Source: Congregibacter brevis | GTDB lineage: Bacteria; Pseudomonadota; Gammaproteobacteria; Pseudomonadales; Halieaceae | Length of the DNA stretch: 64,000 nt | Direction: 5' to 3' | NCBI RefSeq assembly: GCF_045689245.1 | Contig: NZ_CP136865.1 | Coordinates: 1,798,001-1,862,000, forward strand | In this document: positions 1 to 7,692 of the stretch, piece after piece | Layout: each line of letters opens with the position of its first letter | How positions within the stretch are numbered: the first letter of the stretch is position 1 | The notes under the pieces: generated by a model | Told to the model about the DNA's origin: nothing | The model's database searches: none | Seen by the model: the letters and a program-made list of their open reading frames with translations, nothing else | Program-made: the position numbers and the translations under genes

Positions 1-1
1 C

Positions 2-601
2 GTTATGGGCGCGCAGTGGTGTCATGACAGTCGGGGACTCGTCGAAAAGTTTTCTGATTCTCGGGTTGCGGAGTTACTGGCCGCGAACTACGAAACGGTA
101 TTCATTGATGTCGGGTACTTCAAGGATCTAAGGGCGATAAGTCGCCGCTTCAATCAGGCGCATTATTTCGCGACGCCTACGGTGATGATTATCAATGCGG
201 ATAACGAGCGGCTTATTAACCGAGACGATATGAGCATATGGGGCTCCGCAGACTCAGTGCCTCTAGAGAGATATCTGGAATACTTTGAGGTTTATGCTGC
301 GAATCCCTCGCCAAATTATGTGCCCTTGCCGGATGCGCAGGCATCGCTGGTCTTGTCCTTTGAGCAGACTCAGTCAGAGCGGCTACAAAGCGCTTATGAA
401 CATCTCGTGCCCGGTATGCAGGCCGAAGATCGAACCGGCGCGGCTGGGAAGGAATTTTTGCAGCAATGGCGCGAGGTTTGGCGCTATAGATCCGCTTTGC
501 AAAAAGACATTCTCTCTTTACGCCAGCAGGCGCAAGAAGCGCCCGACACCGAGTTGGTGTTTCCGGAGTACCCATCGTTTAGCTGGGAGGGTGATTCCTA
601 G
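2..601 (+). CDS. Thioredoxin-fold protein, 5'-truncated by window edge
   Basis: The reading frame is open to the left edge, so the true start lies outside the window; 199 codons remain. The sequence begins at what would be the active-site strand of a thioredoxin fold (GAQWCHDSRG), followed about 50 residues later by FATPTVMII, which fits the cis-proline loop of the fold. The active site reads Cys-His-Asp-Ser, so the second cysteine of the usual CxxC is replaced by serine and the protein is unlikely to be an ordinary dithiol reductase. A charged helical C-terminal half (about residues 110-190) has no recognised domain. Whether it has a signal peptide cannot be seen. Periplasmic or cytoplasmic thiol chemistry is inferred only from the fold. 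Confidence 0.7.
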   Translation, partial: VMGAQWCHDSRGLVEKFSDSRVAELLAANYETVFIDVGYFKDLRAISRRFNQAHYFATPTVMIINADNERLINRDDMSIWGSADSVPLERYLEYFEVYAANPSPNYVPLPDAQASLVLSFEQTQSERLQSAYEHLVPGMQAEDRTGAAGKEFLQQWREVWRYRSALQKDILSLRQQAQEAPDTELVFPEYPSFSWEGDS

Positions 602-665
602 TCTCTATGGGAAAACTGACGTTTCCGCGGCTATTCGCAGCTATTCCCGGGTTGGAGGCCGGCCC

Positions 666-2279
666 TTAGGAAGCCAGAGCGACGTTACCCAGGGCTTCCT
701 GATGAGCCAGGTATTCATCGTAGGTGCCCTGGAAATCGACCAGCTCACCGTCTCTAATGTCGAGAATGCGGGTAGCCAACGATGAGACAAACTCCCGGTC
801 GTGGCTTACGAAGATCAGTGTGCCGTCATAGTGCTCGAGCGCCAGGTTTAGCGATTCGATGGACTCCATATCCAGGTGGTTAGTGGGCTCATCCAGCAGT
901 AACACGTTGGTGTCCATCATCATAAGTTTGCCGAACAGTAAGCGGTTCTTTTCGCCTCCAGAGCACACCTTCGCTTTCTTCAGGAAGTCGTCCGATGAGA
1001 AGAGTAGTCTTCCCAATGTCGCGCGCACGATCTGATCGTCGTGGCTTGGCTTTCGCCATTGGCTCATCCAGTCAAACAGGTTGAGGTCTGAGTCGAACTC
1101 ATCATTGGTGTTTTGGGGGCAGTATCCGAGGGTCGCGCTCTCTGCCCACTTAACACTTCCTGCGTTGGCTTCGATCTGACCCATAAGGCAGCGTAGAAGC
1201 GTTGTCTTCCCGGCACCGTTCTCGCCGATGACCGCAAGCCGTGCTCCCGCTTCAAGAATCAGACTGCCTTTATCAAACAAGGGGCCCTCGTCGAAGCCGT
1301 GACCCAACTCCTCAAGGACAACCGCCTGACGATGAAGCTTTTTGTCTTGCTTAAAGCGAATGTAAGGGCTAACCCGACTGGACGGCTTGATGTCGTCTAG
1401 TTTGATTTTCTCAATGCGTTTGGCCCTAGAAGTGGCCTGCTTTGCCTTGGAGGCATTCGCCGAAAAGCGTGATACGAATTGCTTGAGATCGGCGATCTCC
1501 GCACTCTTCTTGGCGTTTTGTGACTGCAGACGTTCGCGCACCGCGGTGGAGGCAGTCATAAAGTCGTCGTAGTTGCCTGGATAGACGCGGAGCTCGCCGT
1601 AGTCGATGTCCGCCATATGTGTGCAGACCGCATTTAAGAAATGCCTGTCGTGAGAGATGATGATCATGGTCGATTTGCTTTGGTTGAGCACCGTTTCAAG
1701 CCAGCGAATCGTGTCGATATCGAGGTTGTTGGTGGGCTCGTCCAGAAGGAGAATGTCCGGATCGGAAAAAAGAGCCTGCGCCAACAGCACCCGTAGCTTC
1801 CACCCCGGTGCTACTTCGCTCATGAGTCCATGATGAAGTTCCTGAGCAATGCCAGCGCCCGTTAGAATCTCACCCGCTCGACTCTCGGCGGAGTAGCCGT
1901 CCATTTCAGCAAAGAGCACTTCCAGGTCAGCGACGCGCATACCATCCTCTTCTGACATATCAGGATTGGCGTAAATTTCGTCGCGCTCCTGCTTTACAGC
2001 CCAGAGCTCTTCATGGCCCATCATCACCGTGTCCACAACGGTGAATTCTTCGTAGGCAAATTGATCCTGGTTGAGTTTGCCCACGCGTTCGTTGGGAGAG
2101 ATGGATACATTTCCTGAGGTAGGGGTAAGGCTCCCGTCGAGGATTTTCATGAGCGTTGACTTGCCGCAGCCGTTAGCACCGATGAGACCATAGCGGTTGC
2201 CATCACCGAATTTGACGGATATATCCTCAAAAAGGGGCTTAGCGGCGAACTGCATTGTGATGTTGGCGGTAGAGATCAA
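666..2279 (-). CDS. ABC-F family ATPase, YbiT type
   Basis: Soluble duplicated ATPase of the ABC-F family, whose members act on the ribosome rather than in transport; YbiT-type proteins are usually about 530 residues, as here (537). First cassette: Walker A GANGCGKST, linker APGWKLRVLLAQ, Walker B LLLDEPTNNLD. Second cassette: GENGAGKTT, CSGGEKNRL, LLLDEPTNHLD. Between them lies the basic helical linker (about residues 245-320) typical of ABC-F. There are no membrane segments. The chosen start is TTG at 2279, because AGGA lies 8 nt upstream and the protein then begins LISTANITMQF like other YbiT proteins; an upstream in-frame start at 2393 would add 38 residues not seen in the family. It is divergent from the CBS-domain gene and is probably monocistronic. 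Confidence 0.93.
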   Translation of the reverse strand: MISTANITMQFAAKPLFEDISVKFGDGNRYGLIGANGCGKSTLMKILDGSLTPTSGNVSISPNERVGKLNQDQFAYEEFTVVDTVMMGHEELWAVKQERDEIYANPDMSEEDGMRVADLEVLFAEMDGYSAESRAGEILTGAGIAQELHHGLMSEVAPGWKLRVLLAQALFSDPDILLLDEPTNNLDIDTIRWLETVLNQSKSTMIIISHDRHFLNAVCTHMADIDYGELRVYPGNYDDFMTASTAVRERLQSQNAKKSAEIADLKQFVSRFSANASKAKQATSRAKRIEKIKLDDIKPSSRVSPYIRFKQDKKLHRQAVVLEELGHGFDEGPLFDKGSLILEAGARLAVIGENGAGKTTLLRCLMGQIEANAGSVKWAESATLGYCPQNTNDEFDSDLNLFDWMSQWRKPSHDDQIVRATLGRLLFSSDDFLKKAKVCSGGEKNRLLFGKLMMMDTNVLLLDEPTNHLDMESIESLNLALEHYDGTLIFVSHDREFVSSLATRILDIRDGELVDFQGTYDEYLAHQEALGNVALAS

Positions 2280-2663
2280 TTGACTGGTCCTGACACAAAA
2301 CGCCGTGCGCCCTCGAGGGAGGCCTGACGTTGGGAAATTCGAAAGCTTGGAATGCCGCGCACAGTAATGGACTAAAGGGCTCCGGTCGAGCAAAGACCTT
2401 GGGAATAATTCCAGTCCTGACTGCCTTAGCTGCGCTTCGCAAACCCGCCCACGGGTATGGGCGGTGATGTTCTGCCCGCAGATTCTCTCCCGCGCGTTCT
2501 TGAAACTACATAAACAAGCCGCTCTTGTGTTTTGCGTTTAGGCGTGGATGAATGCAATACGAGAGTTTGGCTATGAACCCGCAGGAGTTTGTTGCATCTA
2601 TAAACAGCAAAACTATCTGCGGTCTTTCTTTGCGATAGGCACATAGGCGTCTGGAGGAAAAGT
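2280..2663. other. Divergent intergenic region with inverted repeat
   Basis: This 384-base spacer separates the ABC-F gene from the CBS-domain gene and should hold both promoters. It carries a perfect 7-bp inverted repeat CCGCCCA / TGGGCGG (2445-2451 and 2458-2464) with a 6-nt loop; no T-tract follows on either strand, so an operator or a transcript hairpin is more likely than a terminator. A TATAAA box at 2599-2604 could be the -10 of the CBS gene, but no good -35 is found 16-18 nt upstream. Short open frames here have no ribosome-binding site and are not called. Confidence 0.3.
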
Positions 2664-3077
2664 ATGCTGAAGTCAGTAAGTTTGCGTGATTACATGGTTA
2701 TCCACCCCGTTACGGTGAAGCCCGATACCAACGTTTACGAAGCGATGATGACCATTAGCGACAATCGAATCTCGGGTGTTTGTGTAATAGAAGATGACCA
2801 CCGTTTGGTGGGAGTATTGTCGGAAATGGACTGCCTTCGCGCTGTGCTCAGCTCGGTATACAACAACGACGGCTTCGGTACGGTGCGGGAATACATGACC
2901 GCTGAGAATCTTTTAGTAGCGCATCCTGACGAAGACATCGTTGATGTTGCGCAGGATATGCTTCGCCAGAACAAGCGGCGTCGACCGGTCGTCGAGGACG
3001 GTCGCCTTATCGGACAAATTACGATCCGGCAGTTACTTAAAGCAGTTGGGGAGTTCCAGTCGCTCAAAGGGTCCTAA
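2664..3077 (+). CDS. Tandem CBS-domain protein
   Basis: A 137-residue protein made almost entirely of two CBS motifs (about residues 7-60 and 73-130), the Bateman arrangement that binds adenine nucleotides. The ends of each motif are recognisable: SGVCVIEDDHRLVGVLSEMD and RRRPVVEDGRLIGQI. There is no catalytic or membrane domain attached, so the protein probably senses nucleotide state and acts on an unknown partner in the cytoplasm. The start is well supported by GGAGG about 7 nt upstream. It lies 97 nt before the CvfB-like gene on the same strand, and co-transcription is possible but not shown. Confidence 0.88.
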   Translation: MLKSVSLRDYMVIHPVTVKPDTNVYEAMMTISDNRISGVCVIEDDHRLVGVLSEMDCLRAVLSSVYNNDGFGTVREYMTAENLLVAHPDEDIVDVAQDMLRQNKRRRPVVEDGRLIGQITIRQLLKAVGEFQSLKGS

Positions 3078-3174
3078 AACAGCCTATCCAGCCGCTCCCT
3101 TGGTGTTCTTCAGGCGACCTAAAAGCCCTGATGGACTAGGATAGCGCGAAAAGGTATTGAGTACGGACGGGAAC

Positions 3175-4011
3175 ATGCAGCGCGAAATCGGGCGATTTAG
3201 CTCTTTAGACGTTTTGGAACTTGGAACGCATAGCGCCATTCTTGACGGTGAAGACTGGGGGCGGCTGCCCCTTGAGCGCGGGCAGTGCCCCGATTCGCTC
3301 GCTGTTGGGGATACTCTCGAGGTCTTTGCTTATCTTGATACCAACGGCCATCCAGCGATCACTACCCTTACGCCTGCAGCACAGCTTGGGGAAGTTGCCT
3401 GGCTTGAGGTTGTCGAGGTGAATGATCTGGGCGCCTTTGTGGACTGGGGTTTACCGCGAGATCTCTTTGTCCCTTTCGGAGAACAGCAGCATCCGTTAAA
3501 AAAGGGGGCGCATACCCTGGTGAAGGTCTATGTGGACAATCAAGGGCGGTTAGCAGGGTCTACACGTATTGATCACTGGATTGAAGACACCGCTCCCGTC
3601 ATAAAGCAGGGGCAGCGAGTCAGTGTAATGATCGCGGAACGCACAGAGTTGGGTTACAAAGCGATCATTAATCACGAATGCTGGGGGCTACTCTATAGCA
3701 ACGAGCTGTATCAGCGTGTTCGCAAAGGGCAGGTGTTGGATGCATTTGTTCAGCGCATTCGGAATGACGGCAGAATAGATCTTTCCTTGAACCAGCCTGG
3801 TTTTAGTAAAATGAAGATGGATGGCGTTTCCGCCAAGATCTTGGATCGCCTGCAGGAAAACGACGGGTTCCTTGCTCTTACTGATAAAAGCCCGCCGAGG
3901 GAGATCTACGCCATGTTTGGCGTCAGTAAAAAAGTGTTTAAGCAGGCGATCGGTGCCCTCTACAAGCAACGTGTTATCACGCTGGAGCGTGATGGGATTC
4001 GCATTGCCTAG
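3175..4011 (+). CDS. CvfB-like S1 RNA-binding protein
   Basis: This 278-residue cytoplasmic protein matches the CvfB/YitL layout: successive S1-type beta-barrels (for example VNDLGAFVDWGLPRDLFVPF near residue 85, and a second around residues 150-210) and a C-terminal winged helix (IYAMFGVSKKVFKQAIGAL) that replaces a fourth barrel. The family binds RNA; CvfB of Staphylococcus affects virulence-gene expression, but the role in Gram-negatives is not defined. I chose ATG 3175, beginning MQREIGRFSS as in relatives; an in-frame TTG six codons earlier (3157) has AAGG too close to serve well. A 228-nt gap separates it from the downstream helicase gene. Confidence 0.85.
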   Translation: MQREIGRFSSLDVLELGTHSAILDGEDWGRLPLERGQCPDSLAVGDTLEVFAYLDTNGHPAITTLTPAAQLGEVAWLEVVEVNDLGAFVDWGLPRDLFVPFGEQQHPLKKGAHTLVKVYVDNQGRLAGSTRIDHWIEDTAPVIKQGQRVSVMIAERTELGYKAIINHECWGLLYSNELYQRVRKGQVLDAFVQRIRNDGRIDLSLNQPGFSKMKMDGVSAKILDRLQENDGFLALTDKSPPREIYAMFGVSKKVFKQAIGALYKQRVITLERDGIRIA

Positions 4012-4239
4012 TTAAGAAGCGCAATTCTTTGCTTTCTTTTACTGCCAGCTCTGTTAATGTGCGCGCCTTCGAGGCGTACTTCGGTCTGCGCCGCAACTAA
4101 GCCCGCACACTCTGTGCTCGCTAGTATCTCAAGAAATCATAGTCTGGACCGAGCCACTGCCACTGCAAGCCTTTGTTGATAAAGGTTTCATGGGCAGATT
4201 GGTCAGATGATTTGCATTACAAAATCAGGAATATATTAC
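4012..4239 (+). other. Long leader before the RNA helicase, with hairpin
   Basis: This spacer lacks any gene. It contains a small GC-rich hairpin, CGCCT-tcg-AGGCG, at 4064-4076. Some cold-induced DEAD-box helicase mRNAs have long structured leaders, so this stretch is a candidate 5' untranslated region, but no conserved cold-box sequence was recognised and no promoter was identified. Confidence 0.25.
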
Positions 4240-5574
4240 GTGTTATTTAAAGATCTCGGCCTTTCGGCCGAATTGCTGCGCGCCGTGGAAAAACAAGGCT
4301 ACGACGAGGCGACTCCCATACAAGAGCAAGCCATACCTCTGGTACTGAAAGGTAGTGACCTTTTAGCGGGCGCTCAAACAGGCACTGGTAAAACAGCAGG
4401 CTTTACGCTACCCATGCTGCAGCGCTTGCAGGAAAAATATCAAGACAGGCAAAAGAGTTTTCCCAAAGCACTGGTGCTGACGCCGACACGCGAGCTCGCG
4501 GCGCAGGTGCATGAAAGTGTCAGAGACTACGGTCGCTTTCTGAATTTCCGCTCGGCGGAGATCTTCGGAGGTGTGAGTATCAACCCTCAGAAGCAAAAAT
4601 TGATTAAGGGCGTCGACGTGGTGGTCGCGACGCCCGGCCGTCTCCTCGACCATGTTCAGCAACGAAGCATCGATCTGTCTAAGATTGAGATACTCGTTCT
4701 GGACGAAGCCGATCGCATGCTGGATATGGGCTTCATTCACGATATCCGGCGTGTCATGAAAGTGATTCCCAAGAAACGACAAACACTGCTGTTCTCGGCG
4801 ACATTCTCCAACGAGATCAAAAAGCTCTCTTCAGAGTTTCTGAATAGCCCCGAACAGATTCAGGTGACACCGCAGAACACCGCGACGGAACTGGTGAGTC
4901 AGCTAGTGTATCCCGTTGATAAAGGTAGAAAGCGTGAGCTGCTATCTCAGCAAATTGGCGAGGGCAACTGGCAGCAGGTGCTTATTTTTACGCGTACAAA
5001 GCATGGCGCGAACAAACTTGCAGAGCAGTTGAGTAAAGACGGAGTCACTTCCGCCGCGATACACGGCAATAAATCCCAAGGCGCACGTACGCGTGCTCTC
5101 GCAGAGTTTAAGTCGGGTACCGTGAGGGCGCTGGTCGCGACAGATATCGCCGCTCGAGGCATTGATATCGATAAGTTGCCGCATGTTGTTAACTATGAGT
5201 TGCCGAATGTCGCTGAGGACTACATCCATCGGATTGGTCGTACTGCCAGAGCGGGCCAAGAAGGCCACGCTATATCATTGGTTTGTATAGATGAGCTGAA
5301 GCTTCTTAGAGACATCGAAAAGCTGCTGGGGTCTGCAATCGAGAAGGTCAATCTTCCCGGGTTTGATATTGATCCCACGATCAAAGCTGAGCCCATACAG
5401 AATGGCCGTGGAGGCCGGCAAAACAGTGGACGTAATGGTGGCCGCGGAAATGGTGCTGGCCGTGGTCGCTCTCAGGGCAATGGTCGGCCCGGTGCAGGAG
5501 GGCAGCAGGCAAGACGCGGCAGCGGCGGTGGCGCTCGAAGTCGAGCGAGCAACGGCAACCGACGCACTGCATAA
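4240..5574 (+). CDS. rhlE: DEAD-box RNA helicase, RhlE type
   Basis: An ATP-dependent RNA helicase with all family motifs in order: Q motif GYDEATPIQEQAIP, motif I AQTGTGKT, PTREL, TPGRL, motif II DEAD, motif III SAT, then in the second RecA domain FTRT, ATDIAARGID and HRIGRTARAG. The short N-terminus and a C-terminal tail of about 50 residues rich in Arg, Gly, Gln and Asn fit RhlE-type proteins, which work in ribosome assembly and RNA decay, often at low temperature. Start: GTG 4240 with AGGA (4227-4230) 9 nt upstream gives VLFKDLGLS, like relatives (FxxLGLS); an ATG at 4207 would add 11 unusual residues without a clear ribosome-binding site. Confidence 0.92.
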   Translation: MLFKDLGLSAELLRAVEKQGYDEATPIQEQAIPLVLKGSDLLAGAQTGTGKTAGFTLPMLQRLQEKYQDRQKSFPKALVLTPTRELAAQVHESVRDYGRFLNFRSAEIFGGVSINPQKQKLIKGVDVVVATPGRLLDHVQQRSIDLSKIEILVLDEADRMLDMGFIHDIRRVMKVIPKKRQTLLFSATFSNEIKKLSSEFLNSPEQIQVTPQNTATELVSQLVYPVDKGRKRELLSQQIGEGNWQQVLIFTRTKHGANKLAEQLSKDGVTSAAIHGNKSQGARTRALAEFKSGTVRALVATDIAARGIDIDKLPHVVNYELPNVAEDYIHRIGRTARAGQEGHAISLVCIDELKLLRDIEKLLGSAIEKVNLPGFDIDPTIKAEPIQNGRGGRQNSGRNGGRGNGAGRGRSQGNGRPGAGGQQARRGSGGGARSRASNGNRRTA

Positions 5575-5668
5575 ATTGCAGCAGGCGTTCATGAATATGT
5601 TGCGGGCTTGAATCTTCTGTCGCAGTATCTTGTTTTCACCAAAGCCGAGGCTCGGCGAGGAAACATCG

Positions 5669-6112
5669 ATGATGAGACAATTGGGTTTGCACCTCGCAGT
5701 CCTACTGCTTCTGAATAGCACGTCTGTCTTTGCTGACGACCGCGTTGAACTACAGGCACTTCTTGACGAATTCCTAGCAGGTGCGTCGGTGAATGATGTC
5801 GCTATGCATGAGCGGTTTTGGTCTGAGGACCTCGTCTACACAAGTTCCAGTGGCGCCCGATACGGCAAGGCTACGATCCTTGATGGCATGGGCGAGGCCG
5901 CAGCACCCGAAGAAGAGTCCGCTGTTTATACGTCGGATCAAGTGGACATCCGCATTCTCGCGGATGAAATCGCTGTCGTGACTTTCCGGCTCGTGGCGAC
6001 ATCTCCAGATGGGGCTGTTGATTACTACCTCAATACTGGAGTGTTCGAGCGCGGCGCTGGAGAATGGCGGGCAAGTGCCTGGCAGGCAACCCGAGTGCCA
6101 AAGCAGAGTTAG
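5669..6112 (+). CDS. Secreted NTF2-like (DUF4440/SnoaL) protein
   Basis: A 147-residue protein with a signal peptide (MMRQLGLHLAVLLLLNS, cleavage near VFADD) and a single NTF2-like cone fold of the DUF4440 type: helices around ALLDEFLAGASVNDVAMHER, a WSEDLVYTSSSGARYG strand and a C-terminal sheet ending ASAWQATRVP. Such domains often act as small-molecule binding or accessory modules; no catalytic residue can be named here. Start ATG 5669 follows GAGG by 8 nt; upstream in-frame TTG 5630 would precede the signal peptide. A small perfect hairpin (5644-5656) abuts the Shine-Dalgarno sequence. Confidence 0.75.
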   Translation: MMRQLGLHLAVLLLLNSTSVFADDRVELQALLDEFLAGASVNDVAMHERFWSEDLVYTSSSGARYGKATILDGMGEAAAPEEESAVYTSDQVDIRILADEIAVVTFRLVATSPDGAVDYYLNTGVFERGAGEWRASAWQATRVPKQS

Positions 6113-6174
6113 CGTCGCAATCATAGCGCTGTCGTGCGAAACCTCGAAAGCTACCGCTAGGGGCAGCGTCTCTA

Positions 6175-7089
6175 ATGAATTCTATTTCCCTTAACGAGAA
6201 GTTCGCGATTTCTGGTTTCGTTTCGATCGCTGATGCGTCACCGGGTTACCCCATTATTCAGATTTCAAACTCTCATGCATCAGCGAGCATCTCCGTGCAT
6301 GGGGCTCAGGTTCTGAGTTTTCAGCCAAAGGGTGAGGAAGATTTGCTTTGGGTTAGTAAGACGGCTGTTTTTGCCGAGGGTAAGTCTGTTCGCGGGGGTA
6401 TACCGATATGCTGGCCGTGGTTCGGTACCCACCCTGATGCTGAGATGCCGGCCCACGGATTTGCGCGGAATCGTTTTTGGCAGCTCACAGCAGTGCAGCA
6501 AGATGAGCATGGATCTACCGAAGTTATGTTGTGTCTGGAGGACGATGAAGCTAGTCGATTGCTGTGGCCTCATGCCTTCGAGCTGCAGCTAAGGGTGTCT
6601 GTTGGGAAGGTCTTATCCCTTGAGCTGACTATGGTGAATTCGTCGAAAGAAGTGGTCGATCTGACAGCAGCATTGCACTCCTACTTTAACGTCGGTGACA
6701 TCGCTGGAGCAGCTGTGCGGGGCTTGGACGGAGCGGAATACATCGATGCCCTGCAGGACAGCCGCCGCTTCATACAGCTGGGCGATGTTCGATTTGATGC
6801 CGAGTTGGACCGTATTTATCAGCAAACTGCGGGCGACGAATTCATCGATGACGATTTGCGAGGGCGTTCGATCCGGTTGCAAAAAAGCGGCAGTAACTCG
6901 ACGGTGGTGTGGAATCCCTGGATAGCTAAATCATCGAGGATGGATGACTTTGAAGAAGGCGGCTACCGGCGCATGGTCTGCGTGGAAACAGGCAACATGG
7001 GAGAAGATGTTGTTCGTCTGGAACCCGATGCCGCCCATACACTCGGTGTAACTATTTCAGCGGAAAGTGCGCGAGCAGCCAGCGTTTAA
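6175..7089 (+). CDS. D-hexose-6-phosphate mutarotase (YeaD family)
   Basis: Aldose-1-epimerase-fold enzyme that interconverts anomers of hexose 6-phosphates in the cytoplasm. Its 304 residues fit the YeaD family (about 290-300). Diagnostic signatures are present: RGGIPICWPWFG, the catalytic histidines in PAHGFARNRFWQL and LHSYFNVGDI, and the acidic base region MVCVETGNMGEDVVRLEP. There is no signal peptide. The gene stands 62 nt after the NTF2-like gene and converges with the following lipoprotein gene, whose stop lies 1 nt beyond its own. There is no sugar operon next to it, so it is probably a general housekeeping copy. Confidence 0.92.
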   Translation: MNSISLNEKFAISGFVSIADASPGYPIIQISNSHASASISVHGAQVLSFQPKGEEDLLWVSKTAVFAEGKSVRGGIPICWPWFGTHPDAEMPAHGFARNRFWQLTAVQQDEHGSTEVMLCLEDDEASRLLWPHAFELQLRVSVGKVLSLELTMVNSSKEVVDLTAALHSYFNVGDIAGAAVRGLDGAEYIDALQDSRRFIQLGDVRFDAELDRIYQQTAGDEFIDDDLRGRSIRLQKSGSNSTVVWNPWIAKSSRMDDFEEGGYRRMVCVETGNMGEDVVRLEPDAAHTLGVTISAESARAASV

Positions 7090-7090
7090 C

Positions 7091-7531
7091 TTACTGGTAC
7101 TTCACTAACTCAGCGTCAATCACCTTTTCTTTGGTCTCGGTAGTCACAGAGTATTCGTTGTACTTGTCGCTGGATGAACTTACGTCCTTCAGTTTGCCGT
7201 CTTCTGTAACAACCCACTTAGGTTCCGACTTGGATTTTCCCGACGTGCTGGTGGTAGAGCCGATAACGTCTGTGTGAACGCCCTGAATGACAAGTCCGTC
7301 AGCTCCCTTGGCCATGGCCTGAGTGCGCAGTTCTTCAATCATCTGGTCGCTATCCCAACCTTCTAGCGCGGTAGCGGTGATCAACCCCATGACTTCGAAA
7401 TCGCGCTTTACATCGCCCACGCTGTAATAGACATCAACGGAGGTGGTCGGGGGGTAGGACTTTCCCGTGTAGTCCGTGTTTACACAGGCGGCCAGTAGCA
7501 GCAATGACATAGCAACAAAAAATTGTTTCAT
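7091..7531 (-). CDS. Small lipoprotein, unknown function
   Basis: A 146-residue predicted lipoprotein: N-terminus MKQFFVAMSLLLLAACVN has a lipobox (LAAC) with the acylated Cys at residue 16. The middle (about residues 30-95, VYYSVGDVKRDFEVMGLITA to MAKGADGLVIQGV) resembles small envelope proteins that assemble a mixed alpha/beta fold around a GADGLV motif. The last 50 residues are Ser/Lys-rich and probably extended. No family was recognised with confidence. It is convergent with the mutarotase gene and divergent from the M20 hydrolase, so it is likely a single-gene unit. Confidence 0.8.
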   Translation of the reverse strand: MKQFFVAMSLLLLAACVNTDYTGKSYPPTTSVDVYYSVGDVKRDFEVMGLITATALEGWDSDQMIEELRTQAMAKGADGLVIQGVHTDVIGSTTSTSGKSKSEPKWVVTEDGKLKDVSSSSDKYNEYSVTTETKEKVIDAELVKYQ

Positions 7532-7692
7532 GGTTGTTCCGACTCAATGGGGAATGGGCCAAAATTGTAGCGACACCACGTGGCAATAACCACCGGCGGG
7601 TGAGATCGGTGCCCTTGTGCGTGCAGGCCTTGCTGTGACCGCTATCAGAGTGCACTCTTCTCTCTTCGTGAAATAGCAATCGGATAGTAACT

